Positions 1-8,230 are shown, counted from the stretch's first letter. The stretch: DNA of 10,962 nucleotides from Rhizophlyctis rosea (GCA_027596075.1 JADGJC010000413.1:15616-26577), one strand, 5' to 3'. Made by a program: numbers and translations. The notes: generated by a model from the sequence alone, not told the origin.

Positions 1-44
1 ATGTTTTTATTTCTAAGATAAATTGGTTATAATTTTTCCCAAAG

Positions 45-61
45 CCCCCCCCCCCCCCCCC
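45..61. repeat. C17 homopolymer
   Basis: An uninterrupted run of 17 C, followed by GG and CCCC. It has no evident function. Its true length is uncertain in most sequencing chemistries, and it is a reminder that single-base indels elsewhere in this window could be technical. Confidence 0.9.
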
Positions 62-89
62 GGCCCCGGTCCATGGTGAATTGGCACTG

Positions 90-118
90 ACGCGCTTCAC
101 TGACACGTCTGTCAGGGT
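90..118 (+). promoter_or_regulatory. Upstream motifs of array copy 1 (ACGCGCTT and CTGACA palindrome)
   Basis: ACGCGCTT lies at 90-97. CTGACACG-TCT-GTCAGGGT lies at 100-118 and contains a perfect 6-bp inverted repeat, CTGACA/TGTCAG, with a 4-nt centre. The same half-sites recur upstream of copy 3 (2360-2379, CTGACACG and GTCAGGGT with a 4-nt centre), and ACGCGCTT recurs upstream of copies 2 and 3. Recurrence in front of paralogues suggests shared regulatory sites, though it could simply be residual similarity from the duplication. The binding factor is unknown. Confidence 0.4.
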
Positions 119-241
119 CCCACAAGTTTCTCATTCCAGTGAAACCTAGGCCACAAATGTCTTGCGGAGCATCTTTCGGTTCAGTTCATTGCTCAAGTAG
201 AAATGTTCCGTATCATGTATCAGCGGCTCATAACAGGATCT

Positions 242-248
242 TATATAA
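242..248 (+). promoter_or_regulatory. TATA-like box of array copy 1
   Basis: TATATAA begins 130 bp before the ATG at 372. The preceding sequence (CAGCGG..CATAA, from about 221) resembles the sequence before copy 3 (CAGCGG..CATAAAG, from about 2556), which supports homologous core promoters. Confidence 0.45.
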
Positions 249-371
249 CTTGCCGATGTCCCCGCCATTTCTCTAAAACCGTATCTGAAGTCCTGTAGCT
301 TCTTGTTACTCCGAGGCGGAGGCTACAAACTTAAAATCTTCTTGCCGCGGCGCGTATCTGCATTCCTCTGT

Positions 372-1011
372 ATGCATAAGAAAGTTACTGTTGGTGAGTA
401 TAGGGCGCAACATGTTCTTCTTCCCTATCCATTCAACGAAAATATTGTAAGTTGTCCTCTTTCTCATATTTTTGGCCTCAGCCGACGCTTCTTCAAGTAC
501 AGCAACCAGATATCTCTTGACCGTCCAAACATGAAGGGCAAAGGTACGAACCTAATCCCCGCTTATGCACTCCGTGACATTTTCGCTGGAACTTCGTTGA
601 ATTTCCGCAACCCCAGTGCCCTCCCCCGCATCCTTGACCGACATCTTTGAGCCCCACTTCCAGCAACAAATCGGCCGCTCCAAAATCATAACCGAAGTCT
701 ACGACAAAGTTTTGGACCAGCTGCAACAAAGAATCCAAACCGGCCAGCACTCCCTCGACGGCGACATCTTTGCCTTTTCCGCCAGAGTAGACTCTCCTAC
801 CATCACCGCCGCCGAAAAGGACATCATCATTCCGGCTGTCAAGGAAGCATACGAAGCTGCCGGATGGACAGTAAATGAGATCAGTGGCCATTTGCCGGGT
901 ATATGGGACAAGAGGTACTTTTTCAGCGTGGAATTGAGGGTGCTGATACCTGGTACTTTCAAAGAGGCTGGGCAGTTGTTCAAGGAGGGTCTTGGCAGCC
1001 GGAGCAAGTAG
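372..1011 (+). CDS. Array copy 1: small uncharacterised protein, three exons, apparent frameshift in exon 2
   Basis: I do not recognise the family. Exons by comparison with copies 2 and 3: 372-393, 482-543 and 617-1011. Introns are 88 nt (donor GTGAGT) and 73 nt (donor GTACGA). Exon 1 encodes MHKKVTV and exon 3 opens VPSPAS. Exon 2 is 62 nt against 63 nt in both paralogues, so the spliced frame meets a TGA at the end of exon 2. Two escapes are visible: an ATG at 531 inside exon 2, already in frame with exon 3, would give an intact protein of about 135 residues; or a weaker donor at 398 would restore the frame. Exon 3 is the most complete of the three. It looks like a long helix (IITEVYDKVLDQLQQRIQ), a strand (GDIFAFSARV), a helix ending AYEAAGWTV, and a strand (FFSVELRVL). 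No signal peptide or membrane segment is seen. Function unknown. Confidence 0.65.
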
Positions 1012-1373
1012 GGAACAAGGGTCTTAGCAGTCTCAGTATTGGGTTGGCGCCCTACATAGCACACTCGCTGTATGGGAGCGATTTTGTTTTCTGCTGGTTT
1101 TTACATGTGCGCATATCAAATATGTAGTGCAAAAAACATGTTGGAGGAGGTCAGCAGAATGGTTTCCCTTGATCTGATGTCCGAAAGCTCATCAACTGCT
1201 CGTGAACGGAGCAGTCGTTGCGTATCAAAGTCTTGTAGAAGTAAAGCACTTCAAAGCGGTGCAATTGATCAGCCGTTACATATTCTGATCGATGGCTCGA
1301 AATAGATGTCGCAGCGGCCGGGCAGTAAATGCCCTTCTGAGGCATGTATGGATGTGAGGACACCTGTTTCAGC
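1012..1373. other. Intergenic: 3' flank of copy 1 and distal upstream region of copy 2
   Basis: No reading frame here has support from homology, splice structure or composition. The stretch presumably holds the 3' untranslated region and polyadenylation site of copy 1, but no AATAAA is seen. Nothing else stands out. Confidence 0.5.
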
Positions 1374-1440
1374 TCAACGCGCTTGAATCACTGAAGATCT
1401 GAATGCGACAAACGGAAGACATTACCACAGCCGTTTCACC
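1374..1440 (+). promoter_or_regulatory. Upstream motifs of array copy 2
   Basis: TCAACGCGCTTG (1374-1385) is identical over 12 bp to 2499-2510 upstream of copy 3, and its ACGCGCTT core occurs at 90-97 upstream of copy 1. GTTTCACC at 1433-1440 also recurs at 2521-2528. The ACGCG core resembles that of fungal MBF-type cell-cycle elements, but the full ACGCGT site is not present, so no factor is assigned. Confidence 0.4.
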
Positions 1441-1506
1441 AACAAATGTTCCACTTTCCTTGTTGCAATCGCGCACCCTTTCCCGGATCCGTCCGTACGA
1501 CGCTGT

Positions 1507-1513
1507 TATAAAG
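1507..1513 (+). promoter_or_regulatory. TATA box of array copy 2
   Basis: TATAAAG lies 129 bp before the ATG at 1636. The sequence that follows (CCTCCT, TCCCT, ACC) parallels the sequence after CATAAAG at 2564 upstream of copy 3. Confidence 0.5.
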
Positions 1514-1635
1514 CCCACCATAGCCTCCTTTCTTCCCTATCATCACCCTTTTGGGTCCATAAGAGGCTTGCAGAAGCATTGAGAAGCACAAATTCCTCCT
1601 CCACTGTACAAATCCACTCAACATCCTAGCTAGCA

Positions 1636-2215
1636 ATGCACAAGCACGTCAATCTCGGTAAGTGTACCATGCACAAGCTCCCTCCTCCAAATCTTTTTCA
1701 AACATGCAATCTGAGATGTGCTTCCAATCTTTCGAATTCAGTTGAGGCTTGCCAACACACACTCGCCGAGACGCTGCAGAGTCGTACGGCTGTGAATGAC
1801 AAAGGTACGAACTTTCATCTATCCCTCTGCGGTGCTCAAGCGTTCTCCCTGCGCCTTCCTTTGACAGTGCCAAGTCCCGCATCCATACTCCCCAAAATCC
1901 ACCGCGCTCAAGAACGTCAATTCGAAGAAGCCGAAGGAATGGTCGGAACTTACAATATGTTCCTCAACAAACTCCATCAGACCATCCAAACCACCCAAAT
2001 CCAACCCCGCGCCGGCGCCTTCACAGTCTCAGCTACGTTCGTCGTCGTCCATCTCGTCGATTACAACAGAGTCCTCGCATCTGCTATCGGACGTCATTCG
2101 TGCGAAGGCTGTCAGGGATATGAACTCCAATCTGACCATATCCATTGAACTGCCCCTGCCCGAGTCTTCCAAAATGACGGACGAGCTGTTCATGATGAGC
2201 ATTAACAACCAGTAA
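1636..2215 (+). pseudogene. Array copy 2: paralogue of copy 1, frameshifted in exon 3
   Basis: Exons are 1636-1657, 1742-1804 and 1868 onward. Introns are 84 nt (GTAAGT..TTCAG) and 63 nt (GTACGA..GACAG). Exon 1 encodes MHKHVNL and exon 3 opens VPSPAS, as in copy 1. Homology runs as far as FTVSA (about 2020-2034). The unshifted frame then ends at 2148 (about 121 residues) with no further similarity. One frame over, the sequence continues with a helix-like stretch and then LTISIELPLPES..DELF, matching FSVELRVLIPG..QLF of copy 1, and stops at TAA 2213-2215. The break lies around 2030-2065, next to a GTC/TCG-rich run, and fits one extra base or two missing bases. The copy also lacks about 16 residues, including the AGW-V segment of copy 1, so it may be degenerate beyond the frameshift. 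Function unknown. Confidence 0.6.
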
Positions 2216-2359
2216 CAACCATGTCTGTCGTGTAATATGTGTTATAAATATTGTCACTCTACTGCGGAAAGAAATCTTCAGCACATATATGTTGCTATGT
2301 TGTCTATTGTACCGTGGCTTCGTCCCTCCAATTAGCTGAAGGAGCAATCATTTCGCACT

Positions 2360-2379
2360 CTGACACGCGCGGTCAGGGT
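2360..2379 (+). promoter_or_regulatory. Upstream palindromic motif of array copy 3
   Basis: CTGACACG-CGCG-GTCAGGGT shares both 8-bp half-sites with 100-118 upstream of copy 1, differing only in the centre. It sits 145 bp after the end of copy 2 and 328 bp before the ATG of copy 3. Confidence 0.4.
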
Positions 2380-2498
2380 TGCCAGTGCCCCGCTCAAGCG
2401 GTAAATGTAATCCGCATGAGTTGTAACATGTGACCGTGATGTCCCATCCTGCTTCATCAGCTGACCAAATATCTTATAATGCGGCGATGAAACCCCCA

Positions 2499-2528
2499 TC
2501 AACGCGCTTGCCCAAAATCTGTTTCACC
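2499..2528 (+). promoter_or_regulatory. Upstream motifs of array copy 3 (12-bp exact match to copy 2)
   Basis: TCAACGCGCTTG at 2499-2510 is identical to 1374-1385, and GTTTCACC at 2521-2528 is identical to 1433-1440. The order is the same in both copies, which supports a common promoter layout. Confidence 0.45.
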
Positions 2529-2563
2529 GAGTCATTTTACGTTGATGTCTCATACAGCGGAGC

Positions 2564-2580
2564 CATAAAGTCATAAAATC
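2564..2580 (+). promoter_or_regulatory. TATA-like sequence of array copy 3
   Basis: CATAAAG (2564-2570) followed by CATAAAAT lies 124 bp before the ATG at 2688, in the same setting as TATAAAG of copy 2. A TATAAT at 2475-2480 is an alternative but lies 213 bp from the ATG. Confidence 0.4.
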
Positions 2581-2687
2581 TCCTCACATTCCCTCCCCTT
2601 CCGTACCATGCTCCTTTGCCGTCAATAAGAAAAGCCCAGCAGGTCATCCTCCAATCAGCAGCATCACCATAACGGACATCATAAACT

Positions 2688-3331
2688 ATGCAAACGCCAG
2701 TGAATTCTGGTAAGCACACACCGCACAACCGCTGCATGCAATTTCTCACAGCAGCACTCGTGAACTAACTAATCCGTCTTTTGTTATACTCAAACTTCAG
2801 TTAAGGCCTCACAACCCGGAAGTGCTGCACATTTCCCGGGTCATGCGAATGTGGACAACCAAGGTCAGCCGGCTCTGCTTGACCCAAGCCGTCTACTATT
2901 CAACTGACACAACTTTTCCCTCTCCCAGTCCCCTCCCCCACCTCCCTCACACCCAACTTCCAAACCCACCAAGAAACCGAACTCCTCCACGCCCAAAAAA
3001 TGATCACAACATATCACTCCCTCCTCTCAACCCTCCGCACCGCCCTCCACTCAAACAACTACACCACCCAAGGCACCATCTGCACTATCTCCGCCGAAAT
3101 AGCCGACGTCGACGGGCTCAGTACATCCGAGTTGCATACCATTGCTTCCGCTATTGGCAAAGCATATAGGAAGGAGGGGTGGGCGGTGACGGATGCGCGA
3201 CTCCATTGGAAGGAATGTAAGCCAATGGAGGTATCCGGGTGGAGGTGGTGCTGGAGTTGCGTATGCCGGTTGCGTTGAGGACGGCTGAGGAGTTATTTTT
3301 AGAAAGTGGTGGGCAGCAGCGGTCTGAGTAG
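2688..3331 (+). pseudogene. Array copy 3: paralogue of copies 1 and 2, frameshifted late in exon 3
   Basis: Exons are 2688-2709, 2801-2863 and 2929 onward. Introns are 91 nt (donor GTAAGC, branch-like CTAAC, acceptor TTCAG) and 65 nt (donor GTCAGC, branch-like CTGAC, acceptor CCCAG). Exon 1 encodes MQTPVNS, exon 2 is 63 nt as in copy 2, and exon 3 opens VPSPTS. The core reads TICTISAEI..ELHTIASAIGKAYRKEGWAV, matching FAFSARV..IIPAVKEAYEAAGWTV of copy 1. The unshifted frame ends at TGA 3276-3278 (about 144 residues) with a Trp/Cys-rich tail unlike copy 1. One frame over, VEVVLELRMPVALRTAEELF matches the copy 1 terminus and ends at TAG 3329-3331. The break lies between 3221 and about 3239, at a GGGTGGAGGTGG run, and fits one missing base. 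It is broken or mis-sequenced, but otherwise well preserved. Function unknown. Confidence 0.65.
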
Positions 3332-4290
3332 TGTAGTAGGTCGATTCACAACATACGTCTCTGCTAAATCTTCCTACGTCCGATGTTGTAAGTGAAGCTA
3401 CGTAGTTCAAACAAGGGCTGTGAAGCATATGAAATCTATCTGGAAGGTAGTCCAACTGATCTCACGGTCACGTTGCCGGTAAGCCGAGCTGGGAATCACC
3501 TTTTTTTGTTCCTGTCGTCATCCTTCTTGGATTCTATCTTCCCGCCCGAAAGAAACCACTTCTACAAACCTATGATCATTATTCGACCTTATTGTTTGGC
3601 CCTGGCGTGACTTTATCATTTTGACTCGTCGGACTGAACGGTGAAGGTTTTTTTTTCATTATGCAACACCAGCTGTTGTCCAGACCTCCAAGATTTGAGT
3701 TCTGACATTAGGAAATGGTCGCTTTACCCAGCTCTCGGTGCACATGCAGGAGCAAAAAAAAAGTTTGTTTTAGACGAAAATGGGAAGTCCACACACGTGT
3801 AAGTGTAGTTGACACCTCCAACCTGTTACGGACACCTTGCTTGAATCATGAAAGTCCATACAGCAGTGTGCAGTTGACACCTCGAACCCATCAACAGTCA
3901 CTTGATTGGTTGACTTCATCGCCAGGCGTAAGAAAGCAAAACACTAAATCAAAAAGGGTCAATCATAGTATGCTCTCTGAGATCGCACCAAAAAGGGAGT
4001 CTTGCGCTGCGCGTACAGTTCCGATATATCCAATTTGGTCAATCCGGCGTAACAGTCATTGCGAAATACGTTCGTCCATGCAGCATATGAAAACACTTGA
4101 CTCTAGTTGCCATTTATATTTTGGAAGATCGGGGAAAGCGGCTATAAAGGGATGATACATGATAAGGTGGATGCTGTTCACATCCTCTAATACACAACAA
4201 TCAAAAACGCCCGGTATCCACTTCCAGTGATGGTCAATCCAAGCAGAGAATCGAAATCAGTAGGATGATGTATCCTCACAATGAAAGCTG
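3332..4290. other. Gene-free stretch after the array
   Basis: No supported gene. It contains a T9 run (3648-3656), a 17-bp direct repeat (described separately), and a TATAAA at 4143-4148 with no convincing gene behind it. The longest open frame (3715-4155, plus strand) has no recognisable domain and low-complexity Ser/Thr/Arg composition; I take it as chance. No fourth copy of the array family was found (no VPSP exon or matching 22-nt first exon). Confidence 0.5.
3807..3888 (+). repeat. 17-bp direct repeat, 65-bp period
   Basis: AGTTGACACCTCCAACC at 3807-3823 recurs with one mismatch as AGTTGACACCTCGAACC at 3872-3888. Only two units are seen. It contains TTGACA, but with no paired element a bacterial promoter reading is not relevant here. 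Confidence 0.6.
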
Positions 4291-4332
4291 ACAGCCGATC
4301 CTCGATGAAGTATGGGGTTGATCGGCGGCTGT
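4291..4332. repeat. Inverted repeat with 3-nt bulge
   Basis: ACAGCCGATC (4291-4300) can pair with GATCGGCGGCTGT (4320-4332), with a 3-nt insertion in the right arm and a 19-nt loop. It could fold as an RNA or be a protein-binding dyad; no function is assigned. Confidence 0.45.
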
Positions 4333-4337
4333 GTCGC

Positions 4338-4550
4338 GTCACGACTCTTTTTTGTCAGGTCATGTCTAACATTTGCATTTTGGGCAAATTGAACAGGTAG
4401 CTTATCAAGTTGTGGGGAGTCGCGACTTGAAATTCCGACATTCGAAGCCCCGTGATGTTTGAGCTGCTCAGTAACCTCACTATACTCGTCGTGGATGCTT
4501 CAACACATTTTTTTTTGTGTCAGCATGCGCAAGACAACAAGTCGTGACTT
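4338..4550. repeat. Cluster of AGTCGYGACT-type palindromes
   Basis: Three related sites occur within 213 bp: GTCACGACTC (4338-4347; reverse complement GAGTCGTGAC), AGTCGCGACT (4418-4427, perfect palindrome) and AAGTCGTGACTT (4539-4550, palindromic except its centre). Two are followed by GA. They may be binding sites or remnants of a short dispersed repeat. Confidence 0.45.
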
Positions 4551-4750
4551 GAGACGTTATTGTGCAAACCTTCTCTTGAATTCACTACGTTCTCTCACGT
4601 TGCCAAAGCTGGTGGGGAAAAGTCCAGATTCAATGGTTTTGTCTGATGCGCAACACATACCGTTTTGAAATGGGCATGACTAGCACGTGAAGGCAAAAAG
4701 GAACAGCGTGGAAATGCAGGATGGGGGAAGTATGAAGCATGGTCACTCCT

Positions 4751-4780
4751 TCAGAACGTCCAACACAATCTCCGTTCTGA
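4751..4780. repeat. Perfect 8-bp inverted repeat, 14-nt loop
   Basis: TCAGAACG (4751-4758) pairs exactly with CGTTCTGA (4773-4780). The right arm runs into ACGCGT (4780-4785), an exact MCB-type hexamer. No gene start lies close enough to call this a promoter. Confidence 0.5.
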
Positions 4781-4840
4781 CGCGTCGCATATACCCCGAT
4801 CTCGTTAAGAAGGCCATGCAGAAGGAGTTATGGGGCGGAT

Positions 4841-4861
4841 ATTCGGACGGTTAGTCCGAAT
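4841..4861. repeat. Perfect 8-bp inverted repeat, 5-nt loop
   Basis: ATTCGGAC (4841-4848) pairs exactly with GTCCGAAT (4854-4861) around the loop GGTTA. This tight hairpin has no downstream T-run and no adjacent gene, so it is not called a terminator. Confidence 0.55.
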
Positions 4862-4971
4862 GGTGTGCTTTTGAAAAGGATGGTTTGGTAGTCGGATGGG
4901 ATGGTCTTGAACGCCCTTGGATGTACATTGAGAAGTCCGAGAGAAGTCAAGAGCCGTTTCAAACAGAGTGA

Positions 4972-6508
4972 CAAAAAGGTGTGGACCTACTGTTTTTACC
5001 CAGATGGTATCAAAGGTTAAAAACCTACATCAACCTCCTCTGCTCAATTCATTTGCACCCCTGCCACGAACAGTCAGTGGGACTCATAATAAAATAGAAT
5101 CTGTGATGATGCCCGACCATTCATGTATCTTTTTTATTCTAGATGGTCACAGAGTTCGCAAGTGCATGGAAAAAGAATGCTGTCCGACATCATTTCATCT
5201 GAACGTCTCGACTGACGGGAAACAAGACGTCGACTTGCGCTGCACTTGCCATGGCCCACAAACGAAGCCAGAATCAAAACTCCGATCACTTTGGCCCGTC
5301 ATGACTGTGCCGCCCTTCACTGTCATCGCCCACTGTGAGTTGAAACGGAGGAGCATATGCACTCAAGGGCAATGAGTTGGATCGAAAGCCTCTCAAAATC
5401 TGTATGTGTTGGAAGCAAAGCTTTATTTTTATTGCGCCAAAATGTGAAAATAATATGAAAGCAAAGAATATAGGGTCACGACAGAATCGGGAACGCTCAA
5501 ATATGCTGCGATAGACGTATCAACGCGAATTCGATCATATGCAACAAGTAGGATCATGAAAATTGTTGGCACATCTTTCGCGACACTTTGAGGAGTTCAA
5601 AGGGAAAAAATGGAGCATGATCGACAGCGGGGATATCACTACTAAGTCCTCAACCAAAACTCGTCACAGCATATGGACCCTTGACTTTGATATACGACCA
5701 GATCAGAAAGACGAAAACACCTGTCAAAGTGATTACCACTGGCACTGCAATAAAGTATCCTGTGTGCCAAAATTTCCTTCAGCATCTCATGTCTTGTAAA
5801 GTGGCTGTCAGGCAGGTAATGACACAAGACTTCTATTGCCACCATTGCTCTATTATATTGGCGAAAAGTCTTATCAATCCGTCATTGATGGTATATGGGC
5901 TGAATCAAGTGGAAGTCCGGACGCAAGCCAAAAAGAATGATACACAGCACTACTGGATCTACAAGGCTCTCGCTTACGAGCTTTCCGGAAGATACAGAGT
6001 AACCATACGTCACTTTTAATGTCGTCGCACTATCCAAATTTGTTTGTTTCCACTGGAACCAACGTTCGCAAGTTTACGGATGGCAATGACGGCCGACACC
6101 CTATGATGCCAGTAATCCACTGCAAGATTGTAGCTCTCTTCGTCACTCTAATTCCATTGGGAGCGCGGGAATTAGTTTCATATGGCTCCAGCTATGCAAC
6201 ATCTCCTTTTAGCAATGGTGACGGACAACGTTTAGGGTTTCTTTTCAAATGTCATGGCTGCTTCTGTAGCAATGCTTCTCTAAATGATAAAAAGAACACG
6301 TGCAAAACGCCCTATAGTACACGTCGACCCTAAAGCAGAGTCTGGATGATTAACAGGCCGCAATTCTCAATCTCAGTAAAGAACATGGGAGCAGCTAATA
6401 AGATCCCATTTATATGCTCTGGTCTCCAACAAGTTCTGGCATAGACGCGCGGTCCTTGGTGAAACCCACAATTGCATTTTTCAAGGTGCACTCTTTGTGA
6501 TAAACGAG
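4972..6508. other. Gene-free stretch
   Basis: Short plus-strand open frames (4968-5375, 5681-6019, 6019-6333) have no recognisable domain, no conserved start context and no convincing splicing. A TTTTTTATTCTAG tract (about 5129-5141) looks like a 3' splice acceptor but leads into a frame that stops after about 19 codons. There is weak resemblance (shared GTTCGCAAGT and CCGACA) between about 5150-5215 and about 6055-6115, possibly an old repeat. Confidence 0.4.
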
Positions 6509-6681
6509 ATCGTTTACTATTAGACCCTCGACATGCTGAATTCCGACCTATTGGCGATGGTTCGGTAACCCCACATGAAATATCGAAAGGACATGAAGCA
6601 ATCCCACACCACAGTCGCCACATCACTATTCGGTTCATACCCCGCCATCCGCAAACAGTTGGCTGGACAGCCAGCAAAAAA
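6509..6681 (+). repeat. Diverged dispersed repeat A, copy 1
   Basis: This pairs with 9266-9453. Shared landmarks in order: ATCGTTTACTAT, the exact 12-mer CCTCGACATGCT (6526-6537), and a segment from about 6598 reading GCAATCCCA..CACATC..TTCGGTTC. Both copies lie in plus-strand open frames (here about 83 codons, ending at 6723) read in the same phase. They share PRHA and, 19-20 residues later, AIPxHSxHIxIxF. A common ancestral coding segment is possible; no family is recognised. Confidence 0.5.
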
Positions 6682-8207
6682 ATGTTCCCATCGTACCATA
6701 TCTACTTAGGTATCAAGGGTTGAAACACAAGCAAGTGCGAGGAGTTTAAGAGAAGAAATCAATTGCATGCGAACTAGTGATAAGCACAGAGTGGGGAACG
6801 GGGTGAATTTGAAGGCCGGTGGGGAGTGAAAAGAAAGCGCTTGTTAGGGTGACCACCACTCCGCACTGCATTCGAGTGCGACGCTTGCTAGAGTTTCTAT
6901 TGACATGCCATTCCGGAGACAACTGGGTACATGACTCAAAGAGGGCTTCGCGCTCGAACCATCAAGCGAAGTCAGCATCATGATTGTCATCATATATCCA
7001 GTACATCGGCGCATTCTCTCATCAAAACGTCAACAGTGCCATAATGGTCAAATGCAGTCAACTAAACTTCCTTCAGCCAAGCAAAAAAGTGCAACAGCCG
7101 TATTTGGAAATACCCAACGAACCCATCAACGCGAGTGCTGGATCCCACCGGAAAGGAATTGACCACCCGAAAGGTCCCCCTGACATTTGGAGGCTGTCCA
7201 GTTCTGTCCTCTTCCCGGGCCGTCTGACGGATGAATGCAGCGTGTGGCATTCCCACTGCTTCCATCGAAGGGGATTCATAGAAGTCGAGATAACCGCCCT
7301 GAGTACCCTCATACTTAAAGTTTGTCTCTTGGATGTTCGCCTCAACACAAACGTGCACAGATCATGGAACGAAATGAAGACTGCCTGCTGACATCCAATG
7401 TTGCTCATTGTTCAATGCAACACGCTTGCTTCTCGCTCTACTTCCATCGCAATCGCTGAAAGCAGTTCTGCACAAGCCCAGTTGCGCCACATTCCTCTTC
7501 CTCACTACGAAACGACAAGCTTTGGCGTTTAATGTGCCGGCTGGAGTAATGACTTGTTTCTGCGTAAGTGCCGTTTCTGCGTAATAGCCCGTCATCAATG
7601 AAAAACACCAATGGCCTCAACCAGTTCTGCATTCTCCGCGACAAAAATGATGTTTCAAGATGGAATTTCACTCGTACACAGCTTACACACCATGTGCATT
7701 ACAGCGATGGTCGTGAAGGATACGCTCTCAATTCCAAGTTACTACTCTTACCTTTTCAAGTGAAGACATGTTTGAGAACACCTTTTGCGTCCCCAGATAA
7801 TCGAATACAGCTTCAAATCCTCCAAAATTCAGTGCATGAAATCAATGAGGTGAGCCCAGCCTGGCGAAAAGAATTCTTCCCCCTACGACTGACATGCAGA
7901 ACTTCAAAGTGTGGCATGCCATTCGAAAATCAAGCGCTACAGGGAGTTACGACCCGTGACTATGCTCAAAAAGCGTGTCCGTGAGACTTGGAGTTCTTCA
8001 ATGGGCCGTGACGGAGGACAAAGAAAAAAGATGGAAACCGTTGACCAGGTTAATCGCTCATTCTCAAGAAGTACCAATGAGTTCGATGAGACTGCATGTC
8101 ATTATCTTGATCGTCGTATCGTTCAAAGCCAAGTGTTGCACAGCGCAATATTCACCCATCGCCGAAGGACCTTTTCGAATCTCCCAACAGCAGGAATGTA
8201 AAACAAA
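6682..8207. other. Gene-free stretch
   Basis: Overlapping open frames occur on both strands (the longest is 7568-7984 plus, 138 codons), but none shows a recognisable domain, repeat or splice structure, and competing minus-strand frames are equally open. A short resemblance links about 7280-7310 (ATAACCGCCCTGAGTACC) with about 9597-9617 (ATAACGCCCTTAATACC), in keeping with diverged repeats across this part of the window. Confidence 0.4.
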
Positions 8208-8230
8208 TTATCTGCATAATCTGCAGATAA
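8208..8230. promoter_or_regulatory. Perfect inverted repeat carrying two GATA-type sites
   Basis: TTATCTGCA (8208-8216) and TGCAGATAA (8222-8230) are exact reverse complements around TAATC. Each arm holds an AGATAA core, the general target (HGATAR) of fungal GATA zinc-finger factors. It sits 114 bp upstream of a TATA box at 8345. The factor and the target transcript are inferences. Confidence 0.45.

Larger units (their letters stand above)
4684..4971 (+). pseudogene. Possible gene fragment with one in-frame stop
   Basis: Read from an upstream stop at 4681, this frame has possible starts at 4714 and 4732. It runs through a stretch containing LTRRIYPDLVKKAMQKELWG, meets TAG at 4852-4854, then continues open (SEWCAFEKDGL, LERPWMYIEKSERS) to TGA at 4969-4971. 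The Trp/Tyr- and charge-rich composition looks more protein-like than the neighbouring frames, but I recognise no family and see no clear splice sites. The TAG sits at the edge of the loop of a perfect 8-bp inverted repeat (4841-4861). It may be a decayed exon, or chance. Confidence 0.25.

Noticed and set aside
493..891. 132-codon minus-strand open frame opposite copy 1
   Set aside because: It is antisense to exon 3 of copy 1, whose coding sense is supported by two paralogues; treated as a shadow.
2033..2068. A third intron in copy 2 to explain the frame change
   Set aside because: The only GT..AG pairs available near the break give an intron of about 30 nt or less, too short, and copy 1 has no intron there.
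3217..3242. A third intron in copy 3 (GTAAGC..GGAG) to explain the frame change
   Set aside because: It would be only about 28 nt and lacks a branch point; a single-base indel is simpler.
3051..3455. 134-codon minus-strand open frame opposite copy 3
   Set aside because: Antisense to a conserved exon, with Pro-rich content explained by the plus-strand sequence.
3661..3683. Start of a fourth array copy (ATGCAACACC, resembling exon 1 of copy 3)
   Set aside because: No donor follows at the 22-nt position and no matching second or third exon lies downstream.
6945..6965. tRNA-like B-box (GGTTCGAGC) on the minus strand
   Set aside because: The flanking bases do not form a T-stem and no A-box, acceptor stem or anticodon arm could be found; the same applies to GGTTCGAGG at about 3879-3889.
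7062..7984. Several 90-138-codon open frames on both strands
   Set aside because: Frames on both strands are equally open, with no domains, repeats or splice structure; no basis to choose any.
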